From assembly GCF_050948175.1 (NCBI RefSeq), contig NW_027490173.1, forward strand, positions 1 through 64,000: a stretch of 64,000 nucleotides of DNA, read 5' to 3'. Below the pieces are notes generated by a model. That model did not search any database and was not told the origin of the DNA. It saw nothing but the letters and a program-made list of their open reading frames with translations. Below, in pieces: positions 36,591 to 52,186 of the stretch. Every line of letters begins with the position of its first letter. Positions within the stretch are counted from its first letter, which is position 1. Source of the stretch: Xylocopa sonorina. Its lineage: Eukaryota; Arthropoda; Insecta; Hymenoptera; Apidae. The translations under genes and the position numbers were made by a program.

Positions 36591-39180
36591 GAGATGCGAT
36601 ATCGCGTTTTCAGAAGCATTAGAACTCTATGGCATCGATGCGGAGACATCAGCAAACGCTATTTCCTAGCATGGAAGTGTCACACTTACATTCTTTTGAA
36701 GTGAATACGAGGTATACATGACACTTCGCGATGAATATTATATCTTATCACGAAACATATAAATGAGATGCGATATCGCGATTTGAGTAGCATTCGAACT
36801 CTATTGCTACGATACGTAGACATCTGAATACGCAATTTCCTAGCAAGGAAGTGTCGCATTTACATTCTTTTGAAGTGAATACGAGGTATTCATGACACTT
36901 CGCAGTGAATATTATATCTTATCACGAAACATAGAAATGAGATGCGATATCGCGATTTAAGTAGCATTCGAACTCTATTGCTACGATACGTAGACATCTG
37001 AATACGCTATTTCCTAGCAAGGAAGTGTCGCATTTACATTCGTTTGGAGTGAATACGAGGTATACATGACACATCGCCATAAATATTATATCTTATCATG
37101 AAACGTAGAAGAGAGATGCGATATCGCGTTTTAAGAAGCATTAGAACTCTATGCCCTCGATGCGGACACATCTGCAGACGCTATTTCCTAGCCTCGAAGT
37201 GTCGCATTTACATTCTTTTGAACTGAATACGAGGTGTACATGACACTTCGCAATGAATATTATATCTTATCACGAAACGTAGAAATGAGTTGCGATATCG
37301 CGATTTAAGTAGCATTAGAACTCTATTGCTACGATACGTGGACATCTGAATACGCTATTGCCTAGCAAGGAAGTGTCGCATTTACATTCTTATGAAGTGA
37401 ATACGAGGTATACATGACACTTCGTAATGAATATTATAACTTATCATGAAACATAGAAATGAGATGCGATATCGCGATATAAGAAGCATTAGAACTCTAT
37501 TGCTACGATACGTAGGCATCAGCAAACGCTATGCCCAAGCAAGTAATAGTCGCATTTACATTCTTTTGATGTGAATGCGAGGTATACATGACACTTCGCA
37601 ATGAATATTATATCTTATAATGGAACATAGAAATGTGATGCGATATCTCGATCTAAGAAGCATTAGAACTCTATTGCCTCGACGCGTAGACATCTGCAGA
37701 CGCTATTTCCTAGCATGGAAGTGTCGCATTTTCATTCTTTTGTAGTGAATGCGAGGTATAGATGACACTTCGCAATGAATCTTATATCTTATCATGAAAC
37801 ACAGAAGAGGGATGCGATATCGCGTTTTAAGAAGCATTAGAATTCTATGGCCTCGATGCGGTGACATCTGCAAACGCTATTTCCTAGCATGGAAGTGTTG
37901 CACATACATTCTTCTGAAGTGAAAACGAGGTATACATGACACTCCGCAATGAATATTATATCTTATCATGAAACATAGAAGTGAGATGCGATATCGCGAT
38001 TTAAGAAGCATTAGAACTCTATTGCTGCGATACGTAGAGATCTCAATAAGCTATTTCCTAGCATGGAAGTGTCGCACTTACATTCTTTTGAAGTGAATAC
38101 GAGGTATACATGATACTTCGCGATGAATATTATATCTTATCACGAAACGTATAAATGAGATGCGATATTGCGATTTAAGTAGCATTAGAACTCTATTGCT
38201 ACGACACGTAGGCATCAGCAAACGCTATTTCCTAGCAAGCAATAGTCGCATTTACATTCTTTTGAAGTGAATACGAGGTATACATGACACTTCGCAATGA
38301 ATATTATATCTTATCATGAATCATAGAAGTGAGATGCGATATCGCCTTTTAAGAAGCATTAGAACCTTACTGCCTCGACGCGTAGACATCTGCAGACGCT
38401 ATTTGCTAGCATGGAAGTGTCGCATTTACATTCTTTTGAAGTGAATACGAGGTATACATGACACTTCGCAATGAATATTATATCATATCATGAATCATAG
38501 AAGTGAGATGCTTTATCGCGTTTTAAGAAGCATTTGAACTCTATGGCATCGATGCGGAGACATCAGCAAACGCTATTTCCTAGCAAGGAAGTGTCGCATT
38601 TACATTCGTTTGGTGTGAATAGAAGGTATGCATGACACTTCGCAATGAATACTATATCTTATCACGAAACATAGAAATGAAATGCGATATCGCGTTTTGA
38701 GTAGCATTCGAGCTCTATTGCTACGATACATAGACATCTGCAAACGCTATTTCCTAGCAAGGAAGATTCGCATTTACATTCTTTTGCAGTGAATACGAGG
38801 TATACATGACACTTCGCAATGAATATTATATCTTATCATGAAACACAGAAGAGAGATGCGATATCGCGTTGTAAGAAGCATTAAAACTCTATGGCCTCGA
38901 TGTGGACACATCTGCAGACGCTATTTCCTAGCCTCGAAGTGTCGCATTTACATTCTTTTGAAGTGAATACGAGGTGTACATGACACTTCGCAATGAATAT
39001 TATAACTTATCACGAAACATAGAAATGAGATACGATATCGCGATCTTAAAAGCATTAGAGCCCTATTGCTACGATACTCAGGCATCTGCAAACGCTATTT
39101 CCTAGCAAGGAAGTGTCGCATTTACATTCGTTTGGAGTGAATACGAGGTATACATGACACTTCGCAATGAATATTATATC

Positions 39181-40760
39181 TTGTCATGAAACAGGAATGG
39201 GATGCGATATCGCGTTTAAAGAAGCATTATAACCCAACTGCTTCGATACGTATACATCTGTAAGCGAATTTCCGAGCAAGGAAGTGTGGCATTTACATTC
39301 TTTTGAAGTGTAGACGAGGTATACATGACACTTCGCAATGAATATTATACCTTATCATGAAACATAGGAGTGTGATGCGATATCGCGTTTTAAGAAGCAC
39401 TAGAAACCTATTGCTACGATACGTGGACATCTGCAAACGCTATTTCCTAGCAAGGAAGTGTAGTATTTATATACTTTTGAAGCGAATACGTGGTATACAT
39501 GACACTTCGCAATGAATATTATACCTTATCATGAAACATAGGAGTGTGATGCGATATCGCGTTTTAAGAAGCACTAGAAATCTATTGCTACGATACGTAG
39601 ACATCTGCAAACGCTATTTCCTAGGAAGGAAGTGTCGCATTTACATTCTTTTGTAGTGAATACGAGGAAAACATGACACTTCGCAATGAATATTATATCT
39701 AATCATGAAACATAGAAATGAGATGCGATATCGCGTTTTAAGAAGCGTTAGAACTCTATTGCTACGATACGTAGACCTCTGCAAACGCTATTTCCTAGCA
39801 AGGAAGTGTCGCATTTACATTCTTTTGAAGTGAATAGGAGGTGTACATGACACTTCGCAATGAATATTATATCTTATCATGAAACATAGGAGGGTGATGC
39901 GATTTCGCGTTTTAAGAAGCACTAGAAATCTATTGCTACGATACGTAGACATCTGCAAACGCTATTTCCTAGGAAGGAAGTGTCGCATTTACATTCTTTT
40001 GAAGTGAATACAAGGAAAACATGACACGTCGCAGTGAATATTATATCTAATTATGAAACATAAAAATGAGATGCGATATCGCGTTTTAAGAAGCGTTAGA
40101 ACTCTATTGCTACGGTACGCAGACCTCTGCAAACGCTATTTTCTAGCAAGGAAGTGTCGCATTTACATTCTTTTGAAGTGAATAGTAGGTGGACATGACA
40201 CTTCGCAATGAATATTATATCTTATCATGAAACATAGGAGTGTGATGCGATATCGCGTTTTAAGAAGCACTAGAAATCTATTGCTACGATACGTAGACAT
40301 CTGCAAACGCTATTTCCTAGGAAGGAAGTGACGCATTTACATTCTTTTGAAGTGAATACGAGGAAAACATGACACTTCGCAATGAAAATTATATCTTATC
40401 ATGAAACATAGAAATGGGATGCGATATCGCGCTTTAAGAAGCGTTAGAACTCTATTGCTACGGTACGTAGACCTCTGCAAACGCTGTTTCCTAGCAAGGA
40501 AGTGTCGCATTTACATTCTTTTGAAGTGAATAGTAGGTGTACATGACACTTCGCAATGAATATTATATCTTATCATGAAACAGAGAAATGAGATGCGACA
40601 TCTCGTCTTAAGAAGCACTAGAACTCTATTGTTTCGATGCATAGACACCTGGAAACGCTACTTCTTAGCAAGGAAGTGTCGCATTTATATTCTTTTGAAG
40701 TGAATACGAGGTATACATGACACTTCGCAATGAATATTATACCTTATCATGAAACGTAGA
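39181..40760 (+). repeat. Dimeric (348-bp) multimer block
   Basis: The pair of monomer types with TAGGAAGGAAGTG plus GAGGAAAACATGAC, then GTAGACCTCTGCAAACGC, repeats with an exact 348-bp period (ACATCTGCAAACGC at 39601, 39949 and 40297). A single diverged monomer (39181-39320) marks its left edge. Its monomer types (GAGGAAAAC, TTGTTTCGATGCATAGAC, ATGCATTAGATC) otherwise occur in the arrays left of 8300, not in the surrounding main array. Confidence 0.88.
39721..39894 (+). repeat. Representative monomer with marked dyad symmetries
   Basis: In this copy GCGATATCGC (39725-39734) is a perfect 10-bp palindrome. CTACG-ATA-CGTAG (39762-39774) and TTCCT-AGCA-AGGAA (39792-39805) can form short hairpins. 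GAAGTGTC (39803-39810) is the reverse complement of GACACTTC (39849-39856), 38 bp apart. Most monomers keep the first, second and fourth features at least partly. No sequence resembling the CENP-B box was recognised. Confidence 0.85.
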
Positions 40761-43700
40761 GACGAGATGCGACATCTCGTTTTAAGATGCATTAGATCTC
40801 TATTGCTACGATACTTAGACATCTGCAAACGCTATTTCCTAGCAAGGAATTGTCGCAGTTACATTCGTTTGGAGTGAATAGGAGGTATACATGACACTTC
40901 GCAATGAATATTATATCTTATCATGTAACATACAAGTGAGATGCGACATCGCGTTTTAAGAAGCATTAGAACCCTATTGCCTCGATGCGGAGACATCTGC
41001 AAACGCTATTTCCTAGCAAGCAATAGTCGCATTAAATTCCTTTGAAGTGAATACGAGGGATACTAGACACTTCGCAATGAATATTATATCTTATCATGAA
41101 ACATAGAAGCGAGATGCGATATCGCGTTTTAAGAAGCATTACGACTCTTTTTCTACGATACGTAGACATATGCAAAGGCTATTTCCTAGGATGGAAACGT
41201 CGAATTTACATTCTTTTGAAGGGAATACGAGGTATACATGACACTTCGCAATGAGTGTTATATCTTATCACGAAACATATATATGAGGTGCGATATCGCT
41301 ACTTAAGTAGCATTAGAATTCTATTGCTACGATATGTAGGCATCTGCAATCGCTATTTCCAAGAAAGGAATAGTCGCATTTACATTCTTATGAAGTGAAT
41401 ACTAGGTATACATGACACTTCGCAATAAAAATTATATCTTATCACGAAATATAGAAAAGAGATGCAATATCGCGATTTAAGTAGCATTAGAAATCTATTG
41501 CTACGATACGTAGACATCTGAATACGCCATTTCCTAGCAAGGAAGTGTCGCATTTACATTCTCCTGAAGTGAATACAAGGTATACATGACCATTCGCAAT
41601 GAATATTATATCTTATCACGAAACATAGAAATGAGATGCGATATCCCGATTTAAGTAGCATTAGATCTCTATTGCTACGATACGTAGTCATCTGAATACA
41701 CTATTTGCAAGCAAGGAAGTGTCGCATTTACATTCTTTTGAAGTGAATACGAGGTGTACATGACACCTCGCAGTGAATATTATATCTTATCACGAAACAT
41801 AGAAATGAGATGCGATATCGCGTTGTAAGAAGCATTAAAACTCTATGGCCTCGATGCGGAGACATCTGCAAGCGCTATTTCCTTGCAAGGAAGATTCGCA
41901 TTTACATTCTTTTGAAGAGAATACGAGGTATACATGACACTTCGCAATGAATATTACATCTTATCATGAAACATAGAAGTGAGATGCGATATCGCGTTTT
42001 AAGAAGCATTAGAATTCTATGGCATCGATGCGGAGACATCAGCAAACGCTATTTCCTAGCATGGATGTGTCGCACTTACATTCTTTTGAAGTGAATACGA
42101 GGTATACATGACACTTCGCAATGAATATTATATCTTATCATGAAACATAGATGTGAGATGCGATATCGCGTTTTAAGAAGCATTAGAACTCTATTGCTAC
42201 GATACGTAGACATCTGCAAACGCTATTTCCTAGCAAGCAATAGTCGCATTTACATTCTCTTGAACTGAATACGAGGTACACATGACACTTCGTAATGAAT
42301 ATTATATCTTATCATGAAACATAGAAAAGAGATGCGATATCGCGTTTTCAGAAGCATTATAACCCTATTGCATCGATGCGGAGATATTTGCAAACGCTAT
42401 ATCCTTGCATGGAAGTGTCGCATTTACATTCCTTTGAAGTGAATTCGAGGAATACATGACACTTCGGAATGAATATTATAACTTAGCACGAAACATAGAA
42501 ATGAGATGCGATATCGCGATCTAAGTAGCATTAGAGCTCTATTGCTACGATACGTAGGCATCTGCAAACGCTATTTCTTAGCAAGGAATAGTCGCGTTTA
42601 CATTCTTTTGAAGTGAATACGAGGTATACATGACACTTCGCAATGAACATTATATCTTATCACGAAACATAGAAATGAGATGCGATATCCCGATTTAAGT
42701 AGCATTAGAAATCTATTGCTACGATACGTAGACATCTGAATACGCTATTTCCTAGCAAGGAAATGTCGCATTTACTTTCGTTTGGAGTGAATACGAGGTA
42801 TACATGACACTTCGCAATGAATATAATATCTTATCATGATGCATAGAAATGTGATGCGATATCGCGTTTTGAGAAGCACTACAGCTCTACTGCTACGATA
42901 CGTAGGCATCTGCAAACGCTATTTCCTAGCAAGGAATAGTCGCATTTACATTCTTTTGAAGTGAACACGAGGTATACATGACACGCCGCAATGAATATTA
43001 TATCTTATCATGAAACATAGAAGAGAGATGCGATATCGCGTTTTAAGAAGCATTAGAACTCTATGGCCTCGATGCGGAGACATCTGCGAACGCTATTTCC
43101 TAGCATGGAAGTGTCGCACTTGCATTCCTTTGAAGTGAACACGATGTATACATGACACTTCGCAATGAATATTATATCTTATCACGATACATATAAATGA
43201 GGTGTCATATCGCGATTTAAGTAGCATTAGAACGCTAGTGCTACGATACGTAGACATCTGCAAACGCTATTTCCTAGCAAGCAATAGTCGCATTTACATT
43301 CTTTTGAAGTGAATACAAGGTATACATGACCATTCGCAATGAATATTATATCTTATCACGAAACATAGAAATGAGATGCGATATCCCTGTTTAAGTAGCA
43401 TTAGAACTCTATTGCTACGATACGTAGTCATCTGAATACACTATTTGCTAGCAAGGAAGTGTCGCATTTACATTCTTTTGAAGAGAATACGAGGTGTACA
43501 TGACACTTCCCAATGAATATTATATCTTATCACGAAACATATAAATGAGGTGTCATATCGCGATTTAAGTAGCATTAGAACTTTATTGCTACGATACGTA
43601 GACATCTGAGTACGCTATTTCCTAGCAGGGAATAGCCGCATTTACATTCATTTGAAGTGAATACGAGGTATACATGACACTTCACAATGAATGTTATATC

Positions 43701-45711
43701 TTATCATGAAACATAGATGTGAGATGCGATATCGCGTTTTAAGAAGCATTAGAACTCTGTTGCCTCGATGCGTAGACATCTGCAAACGCTACTTCCAAGC
43801 AAGGAAGTGTCGCATTTACATTCATTTGAAGTGAATACGAAGTATACATGTCACTTCGGAATGGATATTATATCTTATCACGAAACATATAAATGAGATG
43901 CGATATCGCGATTTTAGTAGCATTAGATCTCTATTGCTACGATACGCAGACATCTGAATACGCCATTTCATAGCAAGGAAGTGTCGCATTTACATTCGTT
44001 TGGAGAGAATACGAGGTATACATGACACTTCGCAATGAATATTATATCTTATCATGAAGCATAGAAGAGAGATGCGATATCGCGTTTTAAGAAGCATTAG
44101 AACCCTATGACCTCGATGGGGAGATATCTGCAAACTCTATTTCCTAGCATGGAAGTGTCGCACTTACATTCTTTTGAAGTGAATACGAGGTATACATGAC
44201 ACTTGGCAGTGAATATTATATCTTATCACGAAACATATAAATGAGGTGTCATATCGCGATTTAAGTAGCATTAGAACGCTATTGCTACGATACGTAGACA
44301 TCTGCAAACGCTATTTCCTAGCAAGCAATAGTCGCATTTATATTCTCCTGAAGTGAATACTAGGTATACATGACCATTCGCAATGAATATTATATCTTAT
44401 CACGAAACATAGAAGAGAGATGCCATATCGCGTTTTAAGAAGCATTAGAACTCTATGGCATCGATGCGGAGACATCAGCAAACGCTATTTCCTAGCATGG
44501 AAGTGTGGCGCTTACATTCTTTTGATGTGAATACGAGGTATACATGACACTTCGCAATGAATATTATATCCTATCATGAAACGTAGAAGAGAGATGCGAT
44601 ATCGCGTTTTATAAGCATTAGAACTCTATGGTCTCGATGCGGACCCATCTGCAGACGCTATTTCCTAGCATCGAAGTGTCACATTTACATTCTTTTGAAG
44701 TGAATACGAGGTGTACATGACACTTCGCAATGAATATTATATCTTATCACGAAACGTAGAAATGAGTTGCGATATCGCGATTTAAGTAGCATTAGAACTC
44801 TATTGCTACGATACGTGGACATCTGAATACGCCATTTCCTAGCAAGGAAGTGTCGCATTTACATTCGTTTGGAGTGAATGCGAGGTATACGTGACACTTC
44901 GCAATGAATATTATATCTTATCATGTAACACAGAAGAGAGATGCAATATCGCGTTCAAGAAGCATTAGAACTCTATGGCCTCGATGCGGAGACTTCTACA
45001 AATGCTATTTCCTAGCAAGCAATAGTCGCATTTACATTCTTTTGAAGTGAATACGAGGTATTCATGACACTTCGCAATGAATATTATATCTTATCACGAA
45101 ACATAGAAATGAGATGCGATATCGCAATATAAGTAGGATTAGAAATCTATCGCTACTATACGTAGACATCTGAATACGCTATTTCCTAGCAAGGAAGTGT
45201 CGCATTTACATTCGTTTGGAGTGAATACGAGGTATACATGACACATCGCAATGAATATTATATCTTATCATGAAGCATAGAAATAAGATGTGATATCGCG
45301 TTTTGAGAAGCATTAGAACTCTATTGCTACGATTCGTAGACATCTGCAAACGCTATTTCCTAGCAAGCAATAGTCGCATTTACATTCTTTTGAAGTGAAT
45401 ACGAGGTATACATAACACTTCGTAATGAATATTATATCTTATCATGCAACATAGGAGAGAGATGCGATATCGCGCTTAAAGAAGCATTAGAACTCTATTG
45501 CTACGATACGTAGACATCTGAATACGCTATTTCCTAGCAAGGAAGTGTCTCATTGACATTCGTTTGGAGTGAATACGAGGTATACATGACACTTCGCAAT
45601 GAATATTATATCTTATCATGAAGCATAGAAATGAGATGCGATATCGCGTTTTGAGAAGCATTAGAACTCTATTGCTACGATACGTAGGCATCTGCAAACG
45701 CTATTTCCTGG

Positions 45712-47492
45712 CATGGAAGTGTCGCATTTTCATTCTTTTGATGTGAATACGAGGTGTACATGACACTTCGCAATGAATATTATATCTTATCAGGAAACAT
45801 AGAAATGAGATGCGATATCGCGTTTTCAGAAGCATTAGAACTCTATTGCTACGATACGTAGACATATGCAAGCGCTATTTCCTAGCAAGCAATAGTCGCA
45901 CTTACATTCTTTTGAAGTGAATTCGAGGTATACATGACACTTCGCAATGAATATTATACTTTATCATGAAACGTAGAAGAGAGATGCGATATCCCGTTTT
46001 AAGAAGCATTAGAACTCTATGGCCTCGATGCGGAGACATCTGCAAACGCTATTTCCTAGCATGGAAGTATTGCACTTACATTCGTCTGAAGTGAATACGA
46101 GGTATACATGACACTCCGCAATGAATATTATATCTTATCATGAAACATAGAAGTGAGATGCGATATCGCGTTCTAAGAAGCATTAGAACTCTATTGCTAC
46201 GATACGTAGAGATCTGAATTAGCTATTTCCTAGAAAGGAAGTGTTGCACTTACATTCGTTTGGAGAGAATACGAGGTATACATGACACTTCGCAATGAAT
46301 ATTATATCTTATCATGTAACATAGAAGTGAGATGCGATATCGCGTCATAAGAAGCATTAGAACCCTATTGCCTCGATGCGGAGATGTCTGCAAACGCAAT
46401 TTCCTGGTATGGAAGTGTCGCATTTACATTCTTTTGAAGTGAATTCGAGGTATACATGACACTTCGGAATGAATATTATAGTTTATCACGAAACATAGAA
46501 ATGAGATGCGATATCGCGATCTAAGAAGCATTAGAACTCTATTGCTACGGTACGTAGGCATCTGCAAACGCTATTTCCTAGCAAGCAATAGTCGCATTTA
46601 CATTCTTTTGATGTGAATATGAGGTATACATGACACTTCGCAATGAATATTATATCTAATAATGAAACATAGAAATGAGATGCGATATCGCGTTTTAAGA
46701 AGCATTAAAACTCTATGGCCTCGATGCGGAGACATCTGCAAGCGCTATTTCCTTGCAAGGAAGATTCGCATTTACATTCTTTTGAAGGGAATACGAGGTA
46801 TACATGACACTTCGCAATGAATATTACATCTTATCATGAAACATAGAAGTGAGATGCGATATCGCGTTTTAAGAAGCATTAGAACTCTATTGCCTCAACG
46901 CATAGACATCTGCAGACGCTATTTCCTAGCAAGGAAGTGTCGCATTTACATTCGTTTGGAGTGAATACGAGGTATACATGACACTTCGCAATGAATATTA
47001 TATCTTATCATGAAACATAGAAGAGGGATGCGATATCGCGTTCTAAGAAGCATTAGAACACTATGGCATCGATGCGGAGACATCAGCAAACGCTATTTCC
47101 TGGCATGGAAGTGTCGCATTTACATTCTTTTGATGTGAATACGAGGTGTACATGACACTTCGCAATGAATATTATATCTTATCAGGAAACATAGAAATGA
47201 GATGCGATATCGCGTTTTCAGAAGCATTAGAACTCTATTGCTACGATACGTAGACATCTGCAAGCGCTATTTCCTAGCAAGCAATAGTCGCACTTACATT
47301 CTTTTGAAGTGAATTCGAGGTATACATGACACTTCGCAATGAATATTATACTTTATCATGAAACGTAGAAGAGAGATGCGATATCCCGTTTTAAGAAGCA
47401 TTAGAATTCTATGGCCTCGATGCGAAGACATCTGCAAACGCTATTTCCTAGCATGGAAGTGTTGCACTTACATTCTTCTGAAGTGAATACGA
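45712..47492 (+). repeat. Eight-monomer spacing duplication
   Basis: About 390 bp at 45712-46100 recurs at 47104-47492, 1392 bp (8 x 174) away. It shares TGATGTGAATACGAGGTG, GCGTTTTCAGAAGC and the rare ATACTTTATCATGAAACG followed by GATATCCCG. Confidence 0.88.
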
Positions 47493-50400
47493 GTTATACA
47501 TGATACATCGCAATGATTATTATATGTTATCACGAAACATAGAAGAGAGATGCGATATCGCGTTGTAAGAAGCATTAAAACTCTATGGCATCGATGCGGA
47601 GACATCAGCAAACGCTATTTCCTAGCATGGAAGTGTGGCACTTACATTCTTTTGGAGTGAATACGAGGTATACATGACACTTGGCTATGAATATTATATC
47701 TTATCACGAAGCATATAAATGAGATGCGATATCGCGATATAAGTAGCATTAGAACTCTATTGCTACGATACGTAGACATCTGCAAACGCTATTTCCTAGC
47801 CTCGAAGTGTCGCATTTACATTCTTTTGAAGTGAATACGAGCTGTACATGACACTGAGCAATGAATATTATATCTTATCAGGAAACATAGAGATGAGATG
47901 CGACATCGCGTTTTCAGAAGCATTAGTACTCTATGGCCTCGATGCGGAGACACCTGCAAACGCTATTTCCTAGCAAGCAATAGTCGCACTTACATTCTTT
48001 TGAAGTGAATTCGAGGTATACATGACACTTCGCAATGAATATTATATCTTATCATGAAACACAGAAGAGAGATGCAATATCGCGTTTCAAGAAGCATTAG
48101 AACTCTATGGCCTCGATGCGGAGACTTCTACAAATGCTATTTCCTAGCAAGCAATAGTCTCATTTACATTCTTTTGAAATGAATACGAGGTATTCATGAC
48201 ACTTCGCAATGAATATTATATCTTATCACGAAACATAGAAATGAGATGCGATATCGCAATATAAGTAGCATTAGAAATCTATTGCTACGATACGTAGACA
48301 TCTGAATACGCTATTTCCTAGCAAGGAAGTGTCGCATTTACATTCGTTTGGAGTGAATACGAGGTATACATGACACTTCGGAATGAATATTATATCTTAT
48401 CAGGAAACATAGAAATGAGATGCGATATCGCGTTTTGAGAAAAATTAGAATTCTATTGCTACGATACGTAGACATCTGCAAACGCTATTTCCTAGCAAGC
48501 AATAGTCGCACATACATTCTTTTGAAGTGAATTCGAGGTTTACATGGCACTTCGCATTGAATATTATAACTTATCGTGAAACACAGAAGAGAGATGCGAT
48601 ATCGCGTTTTAAGAAGCATTAGAACTCTATGACCTCGATGCGGACATATCTGCAGACGCTATTTCCTAGCCTCGAAGTGTCGCATTTACATTCTTTTGAA
48701 GTGAATACGAGGTGTACATGACACTTCGCAGTGAATATTATATCTTATAAGGAAACGTAGAAATGAGATGCGATATCGCGTTTTTAGAAGCATTAGAACT
48801 CTATGGCCTCGATGCGGAGACATCTGCAAACGCTATTTCCTAGCAAGCAATAGTCGCATTTACGTTCTTTTGAAGTGGATACGAGGTATACATGACACTT
48901 CGCAATGAACATTATATCTTATCATGAAACACAGAAGTGAGTTGCGATATCGCGATATAAGAAGCATTAGAACTCTATTGCCTCGACGCGTAGACACCTG
49001 CAGACGCTATTTCCTAGCATGGAAGTGTCGCATTTACATTCTTTTGTAGTGAATACGAGGTATACATGACACTTCGCAATGAACATTATATTTTATCATG
49101 AAACATAGAAGTGAGATGCGATATCGCGATTTAAGAAGCATTAGAGCCCTATTGCCTCGATGCGGAGATATCTGCAAACGCTATTTCCTAGCATGGAAGT
49201 GTCGCATTTACATTCTTTTGAAGTGAATTCGAGGTATACATGACACTTCGCAATGAACATTATATCTTCTCATGTGACATAGAATTGAGATGCGATATCG
49301 CGTTTTAAGAAGCATTAGAACTCTATTGCCTCGACGCGTAGACATCTGCAGACGCTATTTCCTAGCATGGAAGTGTCGCATTTACGTTCTTTTGTAGGGA
49401 ACACGAGGTATACATGACACTTCGCAATGAATATTATATCTTATCATGAAACATAGAAGAGAGATGCGATATCGCAATTTAAGAAGCATTAGAACTCTAT
49501 GGCCTCGATGCGGAGACATCTGCTAACGCTATTTCCTAGCATGGACGAGTCGCACTTACATTCTTTTGAAGTGAATACGATGTATACATGACACTTCGCA
49601 ATGAATATTATATCCTATCACGAAACATATAAGTGAGATGCGATATCGCGAATTAAGTAGCATTAGAACACTATTGCTACGATACGTAGACATCTGCAAA
49701 CGCTATTTCCTAGCAAGCAATAGTCGCATTTACGTTCTTTTGAAGTGAATACGAGGTATACATGACACTTCGCAATGAATATTATACCTTATCATGAAAC
49801 ACAGAAGAGAGATGCGATATCGCGTTGTAAGAAGTATTAAAACTCTATGGCCTCGATGCGGAGACATCAGCAAACGCTATTTCCTAGCATGGATGAGTCG
49901 CACTTACATTCTTTTCAAGTGATTACGAGGTATACATGACACTTCTTAATGAATATTATATCCTATCACGAAACATATAAATGAGATGCGATATCGCGAT
50001 TTAAGTAGCATTAGAACTCTATTGCTACGATACGTAGACATCTGCAAACGCTATTTCCTAGCAAGCAGTAGTCGCATTTGCGTTCTTTTGAAGTGAATAC
50101 GAGGTATACATGACACTTCGCAATGAATATTATATCTTATCATGAAACACAGAAGAGAGATGCGATATCGCGTTGTAAGAAGCTTTAAAGCTCTATAGCC
50201 CCGACGCGAAGACATCTGCAGAAGCTATTTCCTAGCATGGAAGTGTCGCATTTACGTTCTTCTGTAGTGAACACGAGGTATACATGACACTTCGCAATGA
50301 ACATTATATCTTATCACGAAACATAGAAGAGAGATGCGATATCGCGTTGTAAGAAGCATTAAAACTCTATGGCCTCGATGCGGAGACATCTGCAAACGCT

Positions 50401-52186
50401 ATTTCCTAGCATGGAAGTGTCGCACTTACATTCTTTTGAAGTGAATACGAGGTATACATGACACTTCGCAATGAATATTATATCTTATCACGAAACATAG
50501 AAATGAGATGCGATATCGCGATTTAAGTAGCATTAGAACTCTATTGCTACGATACGTCGACATCTGCAAACGCTATTTCCTAGCAAGCAATAGTCGCATT
50601 TGCGTTCTTTTGAAGTGAATACGAGGTATACATGACACTTCGCAATGAATATTATATCTTATCATGAAACACAGAACAGAGATGCGATATCGCGTTGTAA
50701 GAGGCATTAAAACTCTATGGCCTCGATGCGGAGACATCAGCAAACGCTATTTCCTAGCATGGATGAGTCGCACTTACATTCTTTTCAAGTGAATACGAGG
50801 TATACATGACACTTCGCAATGAATATTATATCTTATCACGAAACATATAAATGAGATGCGATATCGCGATTTAAGTAGCATTAGAACTCTATTGCTACGA
50901 TACGTACACATCTGCAAACGCTATTTCCTAGCAAGCAATAGTCGCACTTACATTCTTTTGAAGTGAATACGAGGTATACATGACATTTCGCAATGAATAT
51001 TATATCTTATCACGAAGCATAGAAATGAGATGCGATATCGCGTATTGAGAAGCATTCGAGCTCTACTGCTACGATACATAGACATCTGCAAACGCTATTT
51101 CCTAGAAAGGAAGATTCGCATTTACATTCTTTTGCAGTGAATACGAGGTATACATGACACTTCGCAATGAACATTATATCTTATCATGAAACATAGAAGA
51201 GAGTTGCGATATCGCGTTTTAAGAAGCATTAGAACTCTATTGCTTCGACGCGTAGACACCTGCAGACGCTATTTCCTAGCATGGAAGTGTCGCATTTACG
51301 TTCTTTTGTAGTGAAAACAAGGTATACATGACACTTCGCAATGAATATTATATCTTATCATGAAACATAGAAGAGAGATGCGATATCGCAATTTAAGAAG
51401 CATTAGAACTCTATGGCCTCGATGCGGAGACATTTGCTAACGCTATTTCCTAGCATGGAAGAGTCGCACTTACATTCTTTTGAAGTGAATACGAGGTATA
51501 CATGACACTTCGCAATGAATATTATATCTTATCACGAAACATATAAATGAGATGCGATATCGCGATTTAAGTAGCATTAGAACACTATTGCTACGATACG
51601 TAGACATCTGCTAACGCTATTTCCTAGCATGGACGAGTCGCACTTACATTCTTTTGAAGTGAATACGAGGTATACATGACACTTCGCAATGAATATTATA
51701 TCTTATCACGAAACGTATAAATGAGATGCGATATCGCGATTTAAGTAGCATTAGAACTCTATTGCTACGATACGTAGACATCTGCAAACGCTATTTCCTA
51801 GGATGTAAACGTCGCATTTACATTTTTTGAAGTGAATACGAGGTATACATGACACTTGGCAATGAATATTATATCTTATCACGAAACATATAAATGAGAT
51901 GCGATATCGCCATCTAAGAAGCATTAGAACTCTATTGCTACGATACGTAGGCATCTGCAAACGCTATTTTCTAGCAAGCAATAGTCGCATTTACATTTTT
52001 TTGAAGTGAATTCGAGGTTTACATGGCACTTCGCATTGAATATTATAACTTATCATGAAACACAGAAGAGAGATGCGATATCGCGTTTTCAGAAGCATTA
52101 GAACTCTATGACCTCGATGCGGACACATCTGCAGACGCTATTTCCTAGCCTCGAAGTGTCGCATTTACATTCTTTTGAAGTGAATA
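47316..52186 (+). repeat. 4870-bp, 28-monomer higher-order unit, copy 1
   Basis: Position 47401 and onward matches 52271 and onward without visible differences across the rows compared, a 4870-bp offset (28 x 174 minus 2). The left border is set by GAATTCGAGG versus GAATACGAGG just before 47316 and 52187. The only difference noticed is GATATCCCG here against GATATCCG in copy 2. Family 1 and family 2 monomers nearly alternate in 49450-51700. Confidence 0.95.
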
